NCBI GenBank assembly: GCA_022457155.1
Contig: JAJGOT010000132.1
Location: 139,001 to 203,000 of the forward strand
DNA: 64,000 nucleotides
Direction: 5' to 3'
Source: Cladopsammia gracilis
Taxonomy: Eukaryota > Cnidaria > Anthozoa > Scleractinia > Dendrophylliidae
Numbering within the stretch: position 1 is the stretch's first letter; the number at the start of each line of letters is the position of its first letter. Below are positions 1 through 9,280 of this stretch, one piece after another. The notes under the pieces were generated by a model. It did no database searches and had not been told where the DNA came from. It worked only from the letters and a program-made list of their open reading frames with translations. Both the position numbers and the translations under genes were made by a program.

Positions 1-598
1 AAGTACTATACATAGCTTTCAAAGACAACTGTTCACATGCCATGAGACATTTAAAGGACTCAGTGTATCACACAACGCGCATGCTTGCATAAATCTTGGT
101 TAAAGTCGTTAAAGATTCTAAAATAACAGTTTTTACAAATAAGTAAGGCACAATACTACAGAAAACGCGCTAGAAATACAGCACAGATGGCTTCATTTCG
201 AAGACGATTAAAACGGATACCAGTGTACGATAGCAGGATATGAGTACTAAAGCAGATTTATCGTCGGCCTGTAGGATAAATTATTAATATGGGTAACATG
301 GCGTTGACCGTTCCCAATTTTGTTATTTGAAAGTGTTTCTTTGTCTGACTAAACCTTTTTGATAAATATTTGTTGGCTATAAAAAACGTAAGGGACCAGT
401 TTTTGGAGGCTACAGTTTTGTATGAAACAATCGAGATAATACCCCTTATACTACACTGATAAAATTTTGGTTTTGTGTATTTATGGTTTGTTTTGCATTC
501 TGTCCTTTTATCAGGCATCTTAAACATTTTCTAAAACTGACAGCATCTTCTATTCATTGGAAAAGAAATATTAGAAATTCATTTAGTCAGGGTTCTAT
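1..598. repeat. 3' flank of a GPCR unit (duplicated), no gene seen
   Basis: No supported coding region. The stretch resembles the 3' flanks of the other GPCR units, near 12100-12250 and 30100-30160: the phrases about 'acaactgttc', 'ttaaagt.gttaaag.ttctaaaat' and 'ttgataaa.atttgttggcta' recur. It is therefore the downstream end of the array unit that continues to the left of the window. Short open frames here are not conserved between units. Confidence 0.5.
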
Positions 599-930
599 TT
601 ACATTAGGTTGTGGCTGCTTAATATGTTCCATAGTATGTCCATGACAGCTTGTGGAATGTGCCTCATTTTGCAGCAGTAGATTGAAAGATGAATTCGGAT
701 TATGCAGACTGTTGAACTATAAAGGTTCAACACCTCTGCACTGTCGTTTGACCATAGATTATATAGACAACTAAAAAACAAATCTTTCGCAAATAACAAA
801 CCAAAAAGGCAAGATGTATGGCTAATGCTCCGAATGCAAATTTTCTCAGAATCGCAGAATTTGCCATTTCGTCCTTCCATATGCTTCTTATTGAACTTAC
901 AGGGCTTGAATGTGATTGAAAGTTGAACGT
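599..930 (-). pseudogene. GPCR remnant, TM6-TM7 end only
   Basis: The minus-strand translation still tracks the C-terminal third of the intact neighbour. It shows a degraded TM6 and a TM7 ending followed by 'KMRHIPQAVMDILWNILSSHN', against KLNHIRRAVMNTLRNIWRCHN in the copy at 1006-1914. The NPLIY motif of TM7 is lost (IHLSIYCCKM), and TM1-TM5 are absent. It lies directly 3' of the intact gene in the same orientation, so it is probably an older tandem copy that decayed after deletion. Confidence 0.65.
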
Positions 931-1005
931 CTTTTAAACAGACGATTTTTGCACAGATTTGAAAAAAGGCCAAAACAACAACAACATATAAAGAAACATC
1001 TTAAC

Positions 1006-1914
1006 CTAGTTGGCCGGTTGTATTTCATTCATGTTGTGGCATCGCCATATATTCCTCAGTGTGTTCATGACAGCACGTCGAATATGATTCAGTTTCCAAC
1101 AGTAAATCAGTGGATTGAGAGATGAATTCAGAAACACCAGTGTCTCAGTGTAAAGTTGCGAAACCTTTAAAATGGCGCTTGTTCCAGAGATTGCAAAGAC
1201 AAGTATAATACACGTGTTTGGCAAATAACAAACCAAAAACGTGAGATATACGAAGAATGTTCCGACTGCAAATTTTCTTAGCCTCCCCTGATTTTCCATT
1301 TCGCCATTCTGTGCTTCTTGTTGCACTTGCAGGGCTTGAATTTGGTTTGCGTGGTGTCGCACGGCTACATATATCTTGTAGTTAAGCGGTATACTAGTTA
1401 ACAGAAAAGAGGCAATAATAATGGCAAAAATCGCGTAACTAATATTTAGCTCGACCAATAACGCCACAATCGAAAGAACTGCACTAAAAACCCACATTGA
1501 AATTACTCCAGCAACAACTCGCTTGCGGGTCACAAGTTCCTGGTATCTGAGATGAAGATGAATCGCCAAGAATCTGTCTACACCCAACGCGATCACGCCA
1601 AAGAACGAAGCGAAAGCAAATAAATTCGCCGTGATTAGATACGCGCTGTGTGTAGCGCTATAATACCGATTGTTTTCACTTTTTTGCCCCATTTCCATGT
1701 GTTGTGCAATGTACAAAGGTTGAACGATAAAACCAACACCAAGATCAGAAACAGCCAGACTCTGGAGCAGTGTTTTTAAAGGTTTTGGTAGCGACGAAGT
1801 TTTTCTCAAGGCGTGGATTGTTACAATGTTCAACATGATGGCGGTATAAGATAAAAAAGCGTTCATAACGCAAATGGCAATGTATGATGAATGGAGACTT
1901 TCACTTCCTTTCAT
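1006..1914 (-). CDS. class A (rhodopsin-like) GPCR, copy 1
   Basis: Intact single exon of 302 codons starting at ATG (MKGSESLHSSY). Seven hydrophobic segments are visible. TM1 has LNIVTI, TM2 LAVSDLGVG with the conserved Asp, TM3 ends in DRF in place of DRY, TM4 has a Trp, TM6 has CYLP where CWxP is usual, and TM7 has SSLNPLIY followed by an amphipathic helix 8. The extracellular loop between TM4 and TM5 is almost absent, and TM3 lacks the usual disulfide cysteine. Both traits recall melanocortin-type receptors within the melanocortin/adenosine group. There is no signal peptide. It should act at the plasma membrane through G proteins; the ligand cannot be told. It is one of a tandem family here, 71-85% alike by eye. 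Confidence 0.88.
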   Translation of the reverse strand: MKGSESLHSSYIAICVMNAFLSYTAIMLNIVTIHALRKTSSLPKPLKTLLQSLAVSDLGVGFIVQPLYIAQHMEMGQKSENNRYYSATHSAYLITANLFAFASFFGVIALGVDRFLAIHLHLRYQELVTRKRVVAGVISMWVFSAVLSIVALLVELNISYAIFAIIIASFLLTSIPLNYKIYVAVRHHANQIQALQVQQEAQNGEMENQGRLRKFAVGTFFVYLTFLVCYLPNTCIILVFAISGTSAILKVSQLYTETLVFLNSSLNPLIYCWKLNHIRRAVMNTLRNIWRCHNMNEIQPAN

Positions 1915-3219
1915 TGTGAAGTTTCTGTTAGAACGGCGGCTGAAGGTAAAACGTTTTCAGTAGGCGCTTTTTAAACGCTTTCTGCGCAGAATTACTTTGA
2001 TCTTGAAAGATAAACGTTTGGATAAACTGACGATAGTTTTCGAAAGGATGGGAAAGGCTCTCAGATGTGCAAAAATATCGTAAAAAAAATGGAAGCTGAA
2101 ACATTCCTGACCTCCTCTGCTAACCTATCTATCCGGATATTGTCAAGATAACGGCGTATATCTTGAACACAGAATTGCCGGTTTACTGATCCTTTAGCCT
2201 TTATAAAACTGAATCCGAACCTAAAACAGATGTTTCAGCCTTTATCATTAAAATAAACAAGTCAGGCCAGAGTTGAAGCGATTAATTCTCCACCAGTTAC
2301 GAAGCAGCGAGAAAGTCTTGTTAAAAAACAGTCGCGAAATTAAGCTTTTAGGAAGTTAATTTAGAAGAATATACTAATAAACATGCCGAGTTAAAAGCAC
2401 CTCTGCCGCTTATTAAGCTAAAAACAACCTCATATGTTTAACAGTAAGAAAGGACTGATTGAAGCTAATTCTCGGTAGGAAGTTTTGATCCCCCGTCCAT
2501 CAACACTCGCAATATTTTTCCCTCGCGTGTTTCTTATGTTACGCTCCCTATTATCTGAACGACTGGAACAGGCCACGCAGTGTACTATGGAAAAAATTCG
2601 CACGAGCGCCGTTTTCAAGGAAACTATGACAAACTGTATATAAATAGAAAGCTTGATGAATGCTGAATGCAGCCGTTGAAGAAAAAAGTCACACTGTGTT
2701 CAATTATCTCAAAACATCGCTCAACGAGAGAGTGTGAGACGTTTTCGATATTAAGATTGGTTATTTAGATGTCAATCACTCTACAGACGCACGCTAATCA
2801 TGAACCCATTCTTTAAAAATCTATGTGCAAAGTTTGCGTAGCTACATGTAGTTAATAGGCCTATTCATTACTTGGCTCCAAGGTGTAGGGGAAACATTGA
2901 GTGAGGTTCTTTGGCCTAGCCAATAAAAATAGAGGTCTGGAAGAACTACAGTACTACTCTTTTGTGAGCGCCGGCGCCAGCGCCCACATGATTACTGGCG
3001 AGAAAGCTGATGGCACTACTACTTTAGAACAAATGATTAAAATACTCGCAATTTCCCGACTGAAACCGTTTAGTTTTGTTTTGGCCGAATTTTATAGTAA
3101 AAACTCCATTAATTCTTAAAAGATGATGTATTGCCCAAAATGCCGATTATTTTGAATCTCAATTTAGATTAAGCATTTGATAACTGTTTTACACTGGAGT
3201 CACCCTGTATAAATATTAT
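1915..3219. repeat. duplicated 5' flank of GPCR copy 1, non-coding
   Basis: The stretch is colinear with 31743-32928 and with 42460-43590. Near 2000-2180 is a segment that forms a roughly 60-codon plus-strand frame in the copies at 13.3 and 42.5 kb, but here it is broken by stops. No gene is supported between this segment and 3219. Confidence 0.6.
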
Positions 3220-3302
3220 ATACAGCTGTTTCGAGAAAGGTTGTCGGAAAAAAGCGAAAAAGTGCACGCGACAATCCCGAAAGGTAATCTGGGATATTAT
3301 CA

Positions 3303-3650
3303 ATGAATTTTAATGAGTCAAATAAGTATATCAGACCCGCGATGCCTCGTCCGTGCAGTGATGATCTTAGATGGCGGCCCATATGGATAAATGAGTTTTT
3401 AGTATATAGCGTAGATGAAGTAGCGGCTTCTTTATTCATATCGCCAAGAACGGTGGAGCGCTATATTTCAAATGCCTGGATACTGGCGAAGTAAAATCGT
3501 TAAACAGTTTTGCCATGCATCCACACGTGGAGTTTGTGATTATGGAAGCTGCTTCAAGCAGCCCAGTCTATTTCAGTCTCAAGAACGTGCGAAGCATGCG
3601 TTTAATGATAATTTTTGTAAACATTTGTCAAACAACACTTGATTGAAAAC
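3303..3650 (+). pseudogene. transposase N-terminus with HTH, frameshifted
   Basis: The first frame reads MNFNESNKYIRPAMPRPCSD followed by DLRWRPIW and VDEVAASLFISPRTVERYI. This is a Trp-rich lead into a helix-turn-helix with the SPRTVxRYI recognition helix seen in PIF/ISL2EU-type transposases. It stops at about 3494. A +1 shift restores a continuation with TGEVKS, then MHPHVEFVIMEA, the segment that follows the HTH in this family, before a second stop near 3640. The DDE catalytic domain is missing. Confidence 0.6.
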
Positions 3651-3747
3651 TCAGTTTAGAAAATAAGAAGTAAACAATCCCATAGAAAATATAGCTTCAT
3701 GGTGGATATGAAATCTAACCAAAAAAGGTGAAAATTACTCCCGGCAA

Positions 3748-4120
3748 TTAAAATTTCCTTACCACCATCCGCGCCCAGCAGCGTAATTTAAACTCAGGAA
3801 AGTCATGCTTCCCTTTTAGCCGTGCTACGCAAGACTCGTAGCTGTCTTCTCCCTCTCCGTCCTCGTTACCATTGGGATTACCAAATTGAGAGTAGTAATA
3901 ATCATAATCATTGTAGTTAAACATTTGAAAGAAATCTCACCGAACTTCAGGTGCAACAAAACGTGCAAAACGTGGCTTATAGTGTTCCTTACCTTTTCTC
4001 TTTTTATCCAAAGAACTCCTTAGAACGTCTTTATGTGGATCTACCCACATTGTTACCTTCCCGTTTTTAACCAATGAAAACAACTCGGCGAGCTGGATTT
4101 CGGACGATATAGAGAATTTC
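3748..4120 (-). pseudogene. coding-like antisense segments inside the TIR element, unknown
   Basis: Two minus-strand frames lie back to back. The upstream one (about 4110-3937) encodes SISSEIQLAELFSLVKNGKV followed by TMWVDPHKDVLRSSLDKKRK and a basic end. The downstream one (3924-3748, ATG start, 58 codons) has a Tyr/Asp-rich start, an acidic run and then DFPEFKLRCWARM. Composition and codon choice look protein-like, but I do not recognise the family. Upstream of the first frame a run of A residues puts the reading out of phase with a stop. They may be exons of a second transposon protein or of a captured host gene. Confidence 0.35.
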
Positions 4121-4421
4121 TTTTTTTTATTCGACGTAGTAGCCGATCTGGAAAGTCGTGTCGGTTGCTGGAAAAATTTCCGCTTTACAATTTTGCAAAA
4201 AGTATTGCTTCAATTGAATAACAGTTTGACACTGTAGCTGTCGAACCTACTTTTGTTGCTTTCTCTTAACACTCGCAAACATACGTCCATGGCGTCTTGT
4301 GCCATTTTCTCAGATTTCCCTGAAATCCCGAAGTCACGTAAAACTACCCACAATACCTTTCGGGATTGTCGCGTGCACTTTTACGCTTTTTTTCCGACAA
4401 CCTTTCTCGAAACAGCTGTAT

Positions 4422-5120
4422 ATCTTATTTATTGACGTCAACACTTCTAGTCTGTATTCACTGCATGTTAAGTCGGCCCTATGCGTTTTTCTTTGTAAAA
4501 TGGAAAGTATGTTCTCTCGTAAGTATGTACATTGTACTTTATTGACCAATCCCAATTTTGTAATAATACACCTACAGTAAATTGTATTAATGCCACGGTT
4601 TCAAATACAAGTTCTAACGCTTGTCGCGTTTGTAATAAAACATCTATCAATAATTTGTACAATAGCGCGCTTTAGCAATTTCTATTGCGGTTAATTGAAA
4701 TAACGTGGCAGTTTGTAATATCAGTGTTGAATTGCAATAACGCTTGTCGTTAATTGTAATTACTGATGCGCTGTTGTAATTTCTACTATGGTAAATTTCA
4801 ATAATGCTGCGGTTTGTCATACCTGTTGTAAAGTGTAAGAATTTGTTTTTTTAGAACACATCTATCGTATATGGTAATAGCGTCCCGTTTTGTGAGCACT
4901 TGACGCTCAGTAGTTTTGGAGCACACTTATCGTAAATAGTAATAAGTCACTTCACTGGGTCGCATTTTTTAAAAGCTGTGGAAAATTGTAATACAGTAGA
5001 CTCCCGCATGCATGATGTCCAAAAGTGATTGAATGTGATTACATTTATTTTTGTGCAACACATAAATTCCTTGTAGCCGTCCATGGCCTTTATTATATGT
5101 TCGCTTTCAGTAAATCAAGC
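4422..5120. repeat. degenerate TAATTGTAATAACG-type repeat field
   Basis: Between about 4550 and 5000 the phrases 'ttgtaataacg', 'cggtttgtaata' and 'taatttctactacggtaaatt' recur every 40-60 bp with much drift. The same field is found at 33060-33490 and 44790-45440 in the other units. No coding frame is conserved among the three. It is an old AT-rich tandem array carried along with the GPCR unit. Confidence 0.5.
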
Positions 5121-6489
5121 CTGAAGTTAAAACCCATGCAACGTTTGTATTTCTACTGCTGTTAATAATTGTAGCGGTCGTATCCGTCTTAAAAAAAAAA
5201 CAGATTTTAGTTCAAGTTTTACCTTCTCTTGGCAGGTCACATTGTCGAACTCTTGGCTCTGTTGCCAAAATACCCGACTTCCTCCGCCTTTAAAGCGGAG
5301 TTGGTCCCAAGTCATTGGTAACGGCTCTCACTCCTAGCCAACTTTTAACTATTTTCGAAAAAAGAAACAACCAATGACCTCAATTTAGACCTCGTCTAAA
5401 AAAAGCGGCAAATTGTGACTAACGAAAAACTCGCCAACTCTTCGTATTTTGACACACCCTGCAAGAATTCCGTTTTATTCGGAGGCTTTTGTCGCAGGAC
5501 TAATTTATGAAATTGGCTTAAAATAATAAATAGTTGGTAGTGAAGTAGAAAATGACATTTTTTGATTGCTAAGTGCAAACCCCCCTTTTTCTTAAGTAAA
5601 TAAGACAAAAAAGCATTTACCCCAAAATGATTTAACATACGTGATACCATAATTACAGAAAAACATATAAGTATGCATGCAATGTCCAAATATAAGGCAT
5701 GTTGAGGAAAAGAATGTAATTTTCATAGAAACGTTATTCTGATTTATGTAACTAAAAAGTTGTACCTTTTTAGCGAGTTAAAACTATAAAACATAAGATA
5801 TATTCGCATATAAGAATATTTCAATATTCTAGAAACTTCCAGATATTTATTCTAAAACTAATTATAGATAACTAATGATATGAGTTAAGATTTTAAAGGG
5901 GGCAGCTCATCTCCAAAATTGACACTAGTTTTCCTTTTTCTAATTCATTAGCTTTTAAAAAGTAAGACTTCGCCTTCATAACATTTTTTCACGAGGCTGC
6001 TTGAGTTTGTTATTTATGGGAACTCGGAAGTTAAGATTATGATGACCATTGCTTAGGATGAAAGTTATATGCTCTGAGAAATGGAAAAATCCGCCATTCC
6101 TGGATCAGCAGTCATTCTGAGGCACTAGGGAAGAAAGAGAATAGACAAGAATGCGTTACGAGTGTTACCGTGAAATGCAACAACCGTAAATTTTATCGCT
6201 ATTTTTGAATGGTCGCTACTTTCGGGGGGGTCGTTTCTTTCGGAGCTTTACGTTATGAATAAACTGACGGAAGAGAGAAGGCGTGGTCAAACATCAAAAT
6301 AATGGTCTGACATGATAGAATAGCACTAGGTTGCAACACAGTGGGTAATTTTGCGTGAGTTGTTTCGTCGGACAAACGCGCGCGGTGTTAACACGAAGGG
6401 TCTGCATTGAGACTGAGCGCGCGAGGCTCACTCGCGAGTATCCTTGCTTCCCTGGATCTCCCAGGTTTTATCAACAAGCGTGTATTATT
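5121..6489. repeat. unit-specific non-coding flank, nothing coding seen
   Basis: The stretch matches 33880-35220 in the second large unit almost base for base from about 5690 on. It includes the same run with 'gaatatttcaatattctag' and the phrase 'tggatcagcagtcattctga'. Open frames here are short and broken in the paralogous copy, so none is called. Confidence 0.5.
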
Positions 6490-6496
6490 TCACCAG

Positions 6497-6665
6497 GATG
6501 ATGATGATGACAATGATGATAACTTTATTCCAGTCTCAAATCTTATAGCAGGGCACAGGGTACCCACTAATCAGGGAGTCTAGACTCGGGATCGAACGGG
6601 AACAAGACCACACGAGGTTGCAACTCGTTCTCGTTTGAAGGCCAATTATCATGCGCTTCCATCAA
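6497..6665 (-). repeat. SINE-like element with (ATC)n tail
   Basis: Read on the minus strand the element has a polymerase III B-box-like GTTCGATCCCGAG near 6601-6589, a short body, and a 3' tail of ATC repeats at 6497-6525. A convincing A box is not visible, so tRNA origin is only suggested. The orthologous copy at 35229-35397 shows that it entered before the unit was duplicated. Confidence 0.45.
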
Positions 6666-6741
6666 AAAAATTAGCAACTGCTGAAATATGAGGGGAGAAC
6701 CTTGCAAAACTCTTGGTCGCTGTTTGCTATGGTTACCAGAG

Positions 6742-6855
6742 TTTTTTTTTTTTTACAACTTTATTACTTCAATCACAGAAAATTACAGTGAATAGAAGGA
6801 TACATACACACATACAAACACAAAAAAAGTAAAAGATAGAAGATTACATGAAAGT
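6742..6855 (-). mobile_element. short poly-A retroposed insert, unit 1 only
   Basis: A 114-bp stretch with a T-run at its left end (a poly-A tail on the minus strand) is flanked by the 12-bp direct repeat TGGTTACCAGAG at 6730-6741 and 6856-6867. The paralogous site at 35460-35480 reads across without it. This is the signature of L1-type target-primed insertion of a short transcript after the duplication. It has no coding content. Confidence 0.75.
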
Positions 6856-7272
6856 TGGTTACCAGAGATACCCGACTTGGATTGGTCCCTTAACCTTGCA
6901 CTGAATACAAACAAGAGACAAGCTTTACCTTCTCGTTTGCCAGATGTAAGATGCAGACAAAAGCGATGGATACTGACAGGTTCTTGGACATGTTCTTGGA
7001 GAGTTTTCCAGGCAGTTTGTCGTACAGTTCTTTAAACGAGTGCATTTGTGACACAGTGCTGTCCTCCTTTTCGTTTCTTTGCTGGTCAATAGGGACATTT
7101 TCCTACAAGTAAAATCAACAAGCAGCTTAACAAAAATGGAACCTTGTATATGCCGGTACCTAATCTGTGTAAGAGCTTGGTGGACAATTTTTACCCTTTA
7201 ACTCCCAAGAGTGCACAAAAAATCAAAATTCACGAAAAATCCCAAATTTCATTTTGTAAAATATTGAAAAAC

Positions 7273-7537
7273 ACATGGTACCATGCAAAAGTACTGCTGA
7301 AGAGGTTTCATTTGAATGGTTACCCCATAGGATTTCGTCAACAGACTCAAAAGTTAGAACAAATGGTACCATGCAAAAGTACTGCTGAAGAGGTTTCATT
7401 TGAATGGTCACACCACAGGATTTCATCAACAGACTCAAAAGTTAGAACAAATGGTACCATGCAAAAGTACTACCGAAGAGGTTTCATTTGAATGGTCACA
7501 CCACAGGATTTCATCAACAGACTCAAAAGTTAGAACT
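7273..7537. repeat. 88-bp tandem repeat, 3 copies
   Basis: Units begin with (a)catggtaccatgcaaaag at 7273, 7361 and 7449. Each contains GAAGAGGTTTCATTTGAATG and ends with 'cagactcaaaagttagaac'. Only one copy is present in the paralogous unit at 35883-35970 and in a third dispersed copy at 49720-49950. The expansion (or the loss elsewhere) followed duplication. The open frames across it come from the repeat and are not a gene. Confidence 0.85.
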
Positions 7538-8368
7538 ACACTACATGCCTCCATAATTGACTCTGGGAGTGAAAGGGGTAAATCTCCTGGGTGAGGGAAT
7601 ATTCCCTGGGGAAAGATGCACCCCGGTCAAAGCAGTTATCAAAGAAACATTTTAAGGAGCCAAACTAAGGCTCGTTATCAGTAAGATTGGCTACTGAAAC
7701 TCGGGATAGCAAGTGCTATTCACCTCTAAGCAATTTGCCCGCGAAAATTGTAATCGTCGATGGGAATAAATGAGATAAAAATCATCATTTTCGTGCTATA
7801 TTATCTCACTGTTTAAGCATATACTAAAACAACTATTCACCTCAGTGTCGGTGGCCATCATTAGCCACCTCCACTTTAGGGAATAGTTGTTAAGTATGCT
7901 CGGACAAGGTGTCCGAGCACGAAAACGACTTAGCTTAATTTTTTCTTGTTACGCCATCGCATTTGATTTCAAAAAAACATTAAAATAAGAATTTACGTTT
8001 TTTAAAGACAAAGCCGTGTGATTTGAAATCACCGTATAATCAGGAACCATAATACAATGCAAATCGCAAAATTGTTATAGCATGTCATGTATGCTAACGG
8101 ATGTATCTCAGGGAAAATCCAAAATGGCGGATGTCCGACCAATTTTGTAAAATGTCCGATCAAAAGGGAGGTTTGAATGGACACATTTCCTTTTAAGTAA
8201 GAAAAATTATTTCGAGCACTGATCAGGTTATCATTTAGCAAGAGATTGACAAAAAGAAATAACACGAATCTAAAAACGTGCTGTCTAACTGTCCTTCATG
8301 ATCTTGAACTTAAGCTAGAAAAACCATCCATGTCCAATACACCCACTAGATTCCAATCGTCAAATCTA
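7538..8368. other. non-coding spacer with a small foldback
   Basis: The left part continues the large duplication up to about 7680. A second homologous patch at 7690-7790 matches 38395-38515. At 7805-7915 'aaaacaactattcacc' and 'gggaatagttgttaagtat' face each other around a short stem (GGTGGCC.ATC..), as in a decayed foldback element. No gene is supported. Confidence 0.4.
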
Positions 8369-8648
8369 AAGTCCACTGGAGTTACCCAAAGTCTATTTGT
8401 GAATTCAAACCGAAAGTCTAAACAGTTTAACTTCGGGGAGGGTAGAAAAATCGTCTAATGGGGTCCATCGGAGTCCACTGGAGACGCATCGAGTCCACTG
8501 GAGTTACCGGAAGTCTAGTCCTGAAATGAAACCGGAAGTCCAAACAGTTTAACTTCAGGGAGGGTAGAAAAATCGTCCAATGGAATCCATCGAAGTCCAC
8601 TGGAGATGCATCGAGTCCACTGGAGTTACCGGAAGTCTAGTCGTCAAA
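8369..8648. repeat. 122-bp tandem repeat, about 2.3 copies
   Basis: Starts at 8369, 8491 and 8613 share AGTCCACTGGAGTTACC. The unit includes 'ccggaagtc.aaacagttta', 'gggagggtagaaaaatcgtc' and an inner duplicate of GTCCACTGGAG. It abuts the 51-bp satellite directly. Confidence 0.85.
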
Positions 8649-8666
8649 TACCTCGTCCTCGTCCTA

Positions 8667-9280
8667 CACATGTAATATACCTCGTTCTTTAAGCCGTAAC
8701 CCGAGACAAGCACGCTACACATGTAATATACCTCGTTCTTTAAGCCATGACCCGAGACAAGCACGCTACACATGTAATATACCTCGTTCTTTAAGCCATG
8801 ACCCGAGACAAGCACGCTACACATGTAATATACCTCGTTCTTTAAGCCATAACCCGAGACAAGCACGCTACACATGTAATATAGCTCGTTCTTTAAGCCA
8901 TGACCCGAAACAAGCACGCAACACATGCAATATACCTCGTTCTTTAAGCAATGACCCTAGACAAGCACGCTACACATGTAATATACCTCGTTCTTTAAGC
9001 CATGACCCGAGACAAGCACGCTACACATGTGATATACCTCGTTCTAAGCCATGACCCGAGACAAGCTCGCTACACATGTAATATACCTCGTTCTTTAAGC
9101 CATGACCCGAGACAAGCACGCTACACATGTAATATACCTCGTTCTTTAAGCCATGACCCGAGACAAGCACGCTACACATGCAATATACCTCGTTCTTTAA
9201 GCCATGTCCCAACACAAGCACGCTACACACGGGTTATATAGATCGTTGATTAAGCAATGACCTGAAACAAGCGCGATACT
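8667..9280. repeat. 51-bp satellite array, about 12 copies
   Basis: The unit begins CACATGTAATATACCTCGTT and continues with CTTTAAGCCATGACCCGAGA then CAAGCACGCTA. Copies differ by a few substitutions, one has a 3-nt loss near 9045, and the last two are drifted. Because 51 is a multiple of three, frames stay open on both strands and give a 17-residue periodic peptide (CSVLVSGHGLKNEVYYM on the minus strand). This is a side effect of the period and not evidence of a gene. Confidence 0.9.

Larger units (their letters stand above)
3220..4421. mobile_element. 1.2-kb TIR DNA transposon, ISL2EU/PIF-like, degenerate
   Basis: Terminal inverted repeats of about 70 bp begin ATACAGCTGTTTCGAGAAAG on the left and end with its reverse complement on the right. 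The duplicated unit at 32921-32935 lacks the insert and reads straight across, which gives exact borders and a 2-bp AT target duplication. A 2-bp AT duplication plus a helix-turn-helix protein start fits the ISL2EU group of DNA transposons; that family call is from memory and moderate. Coding capacity is broken (see the two entries inside), so the copy is not autonomous. Confidence 0.8.

Noticed and set aside
8555..9241. Repetitive-protein genes on both strands
   Set aside because: They are pure readings of the 51-bp satellite and the 122-bp repeat; the period being a multiple of three keeps frames open.
8369..9280. A CRISPR array
   Set aside because: This is animal DNA with contiguous tandem units and no variable spacers between conserved repeats.
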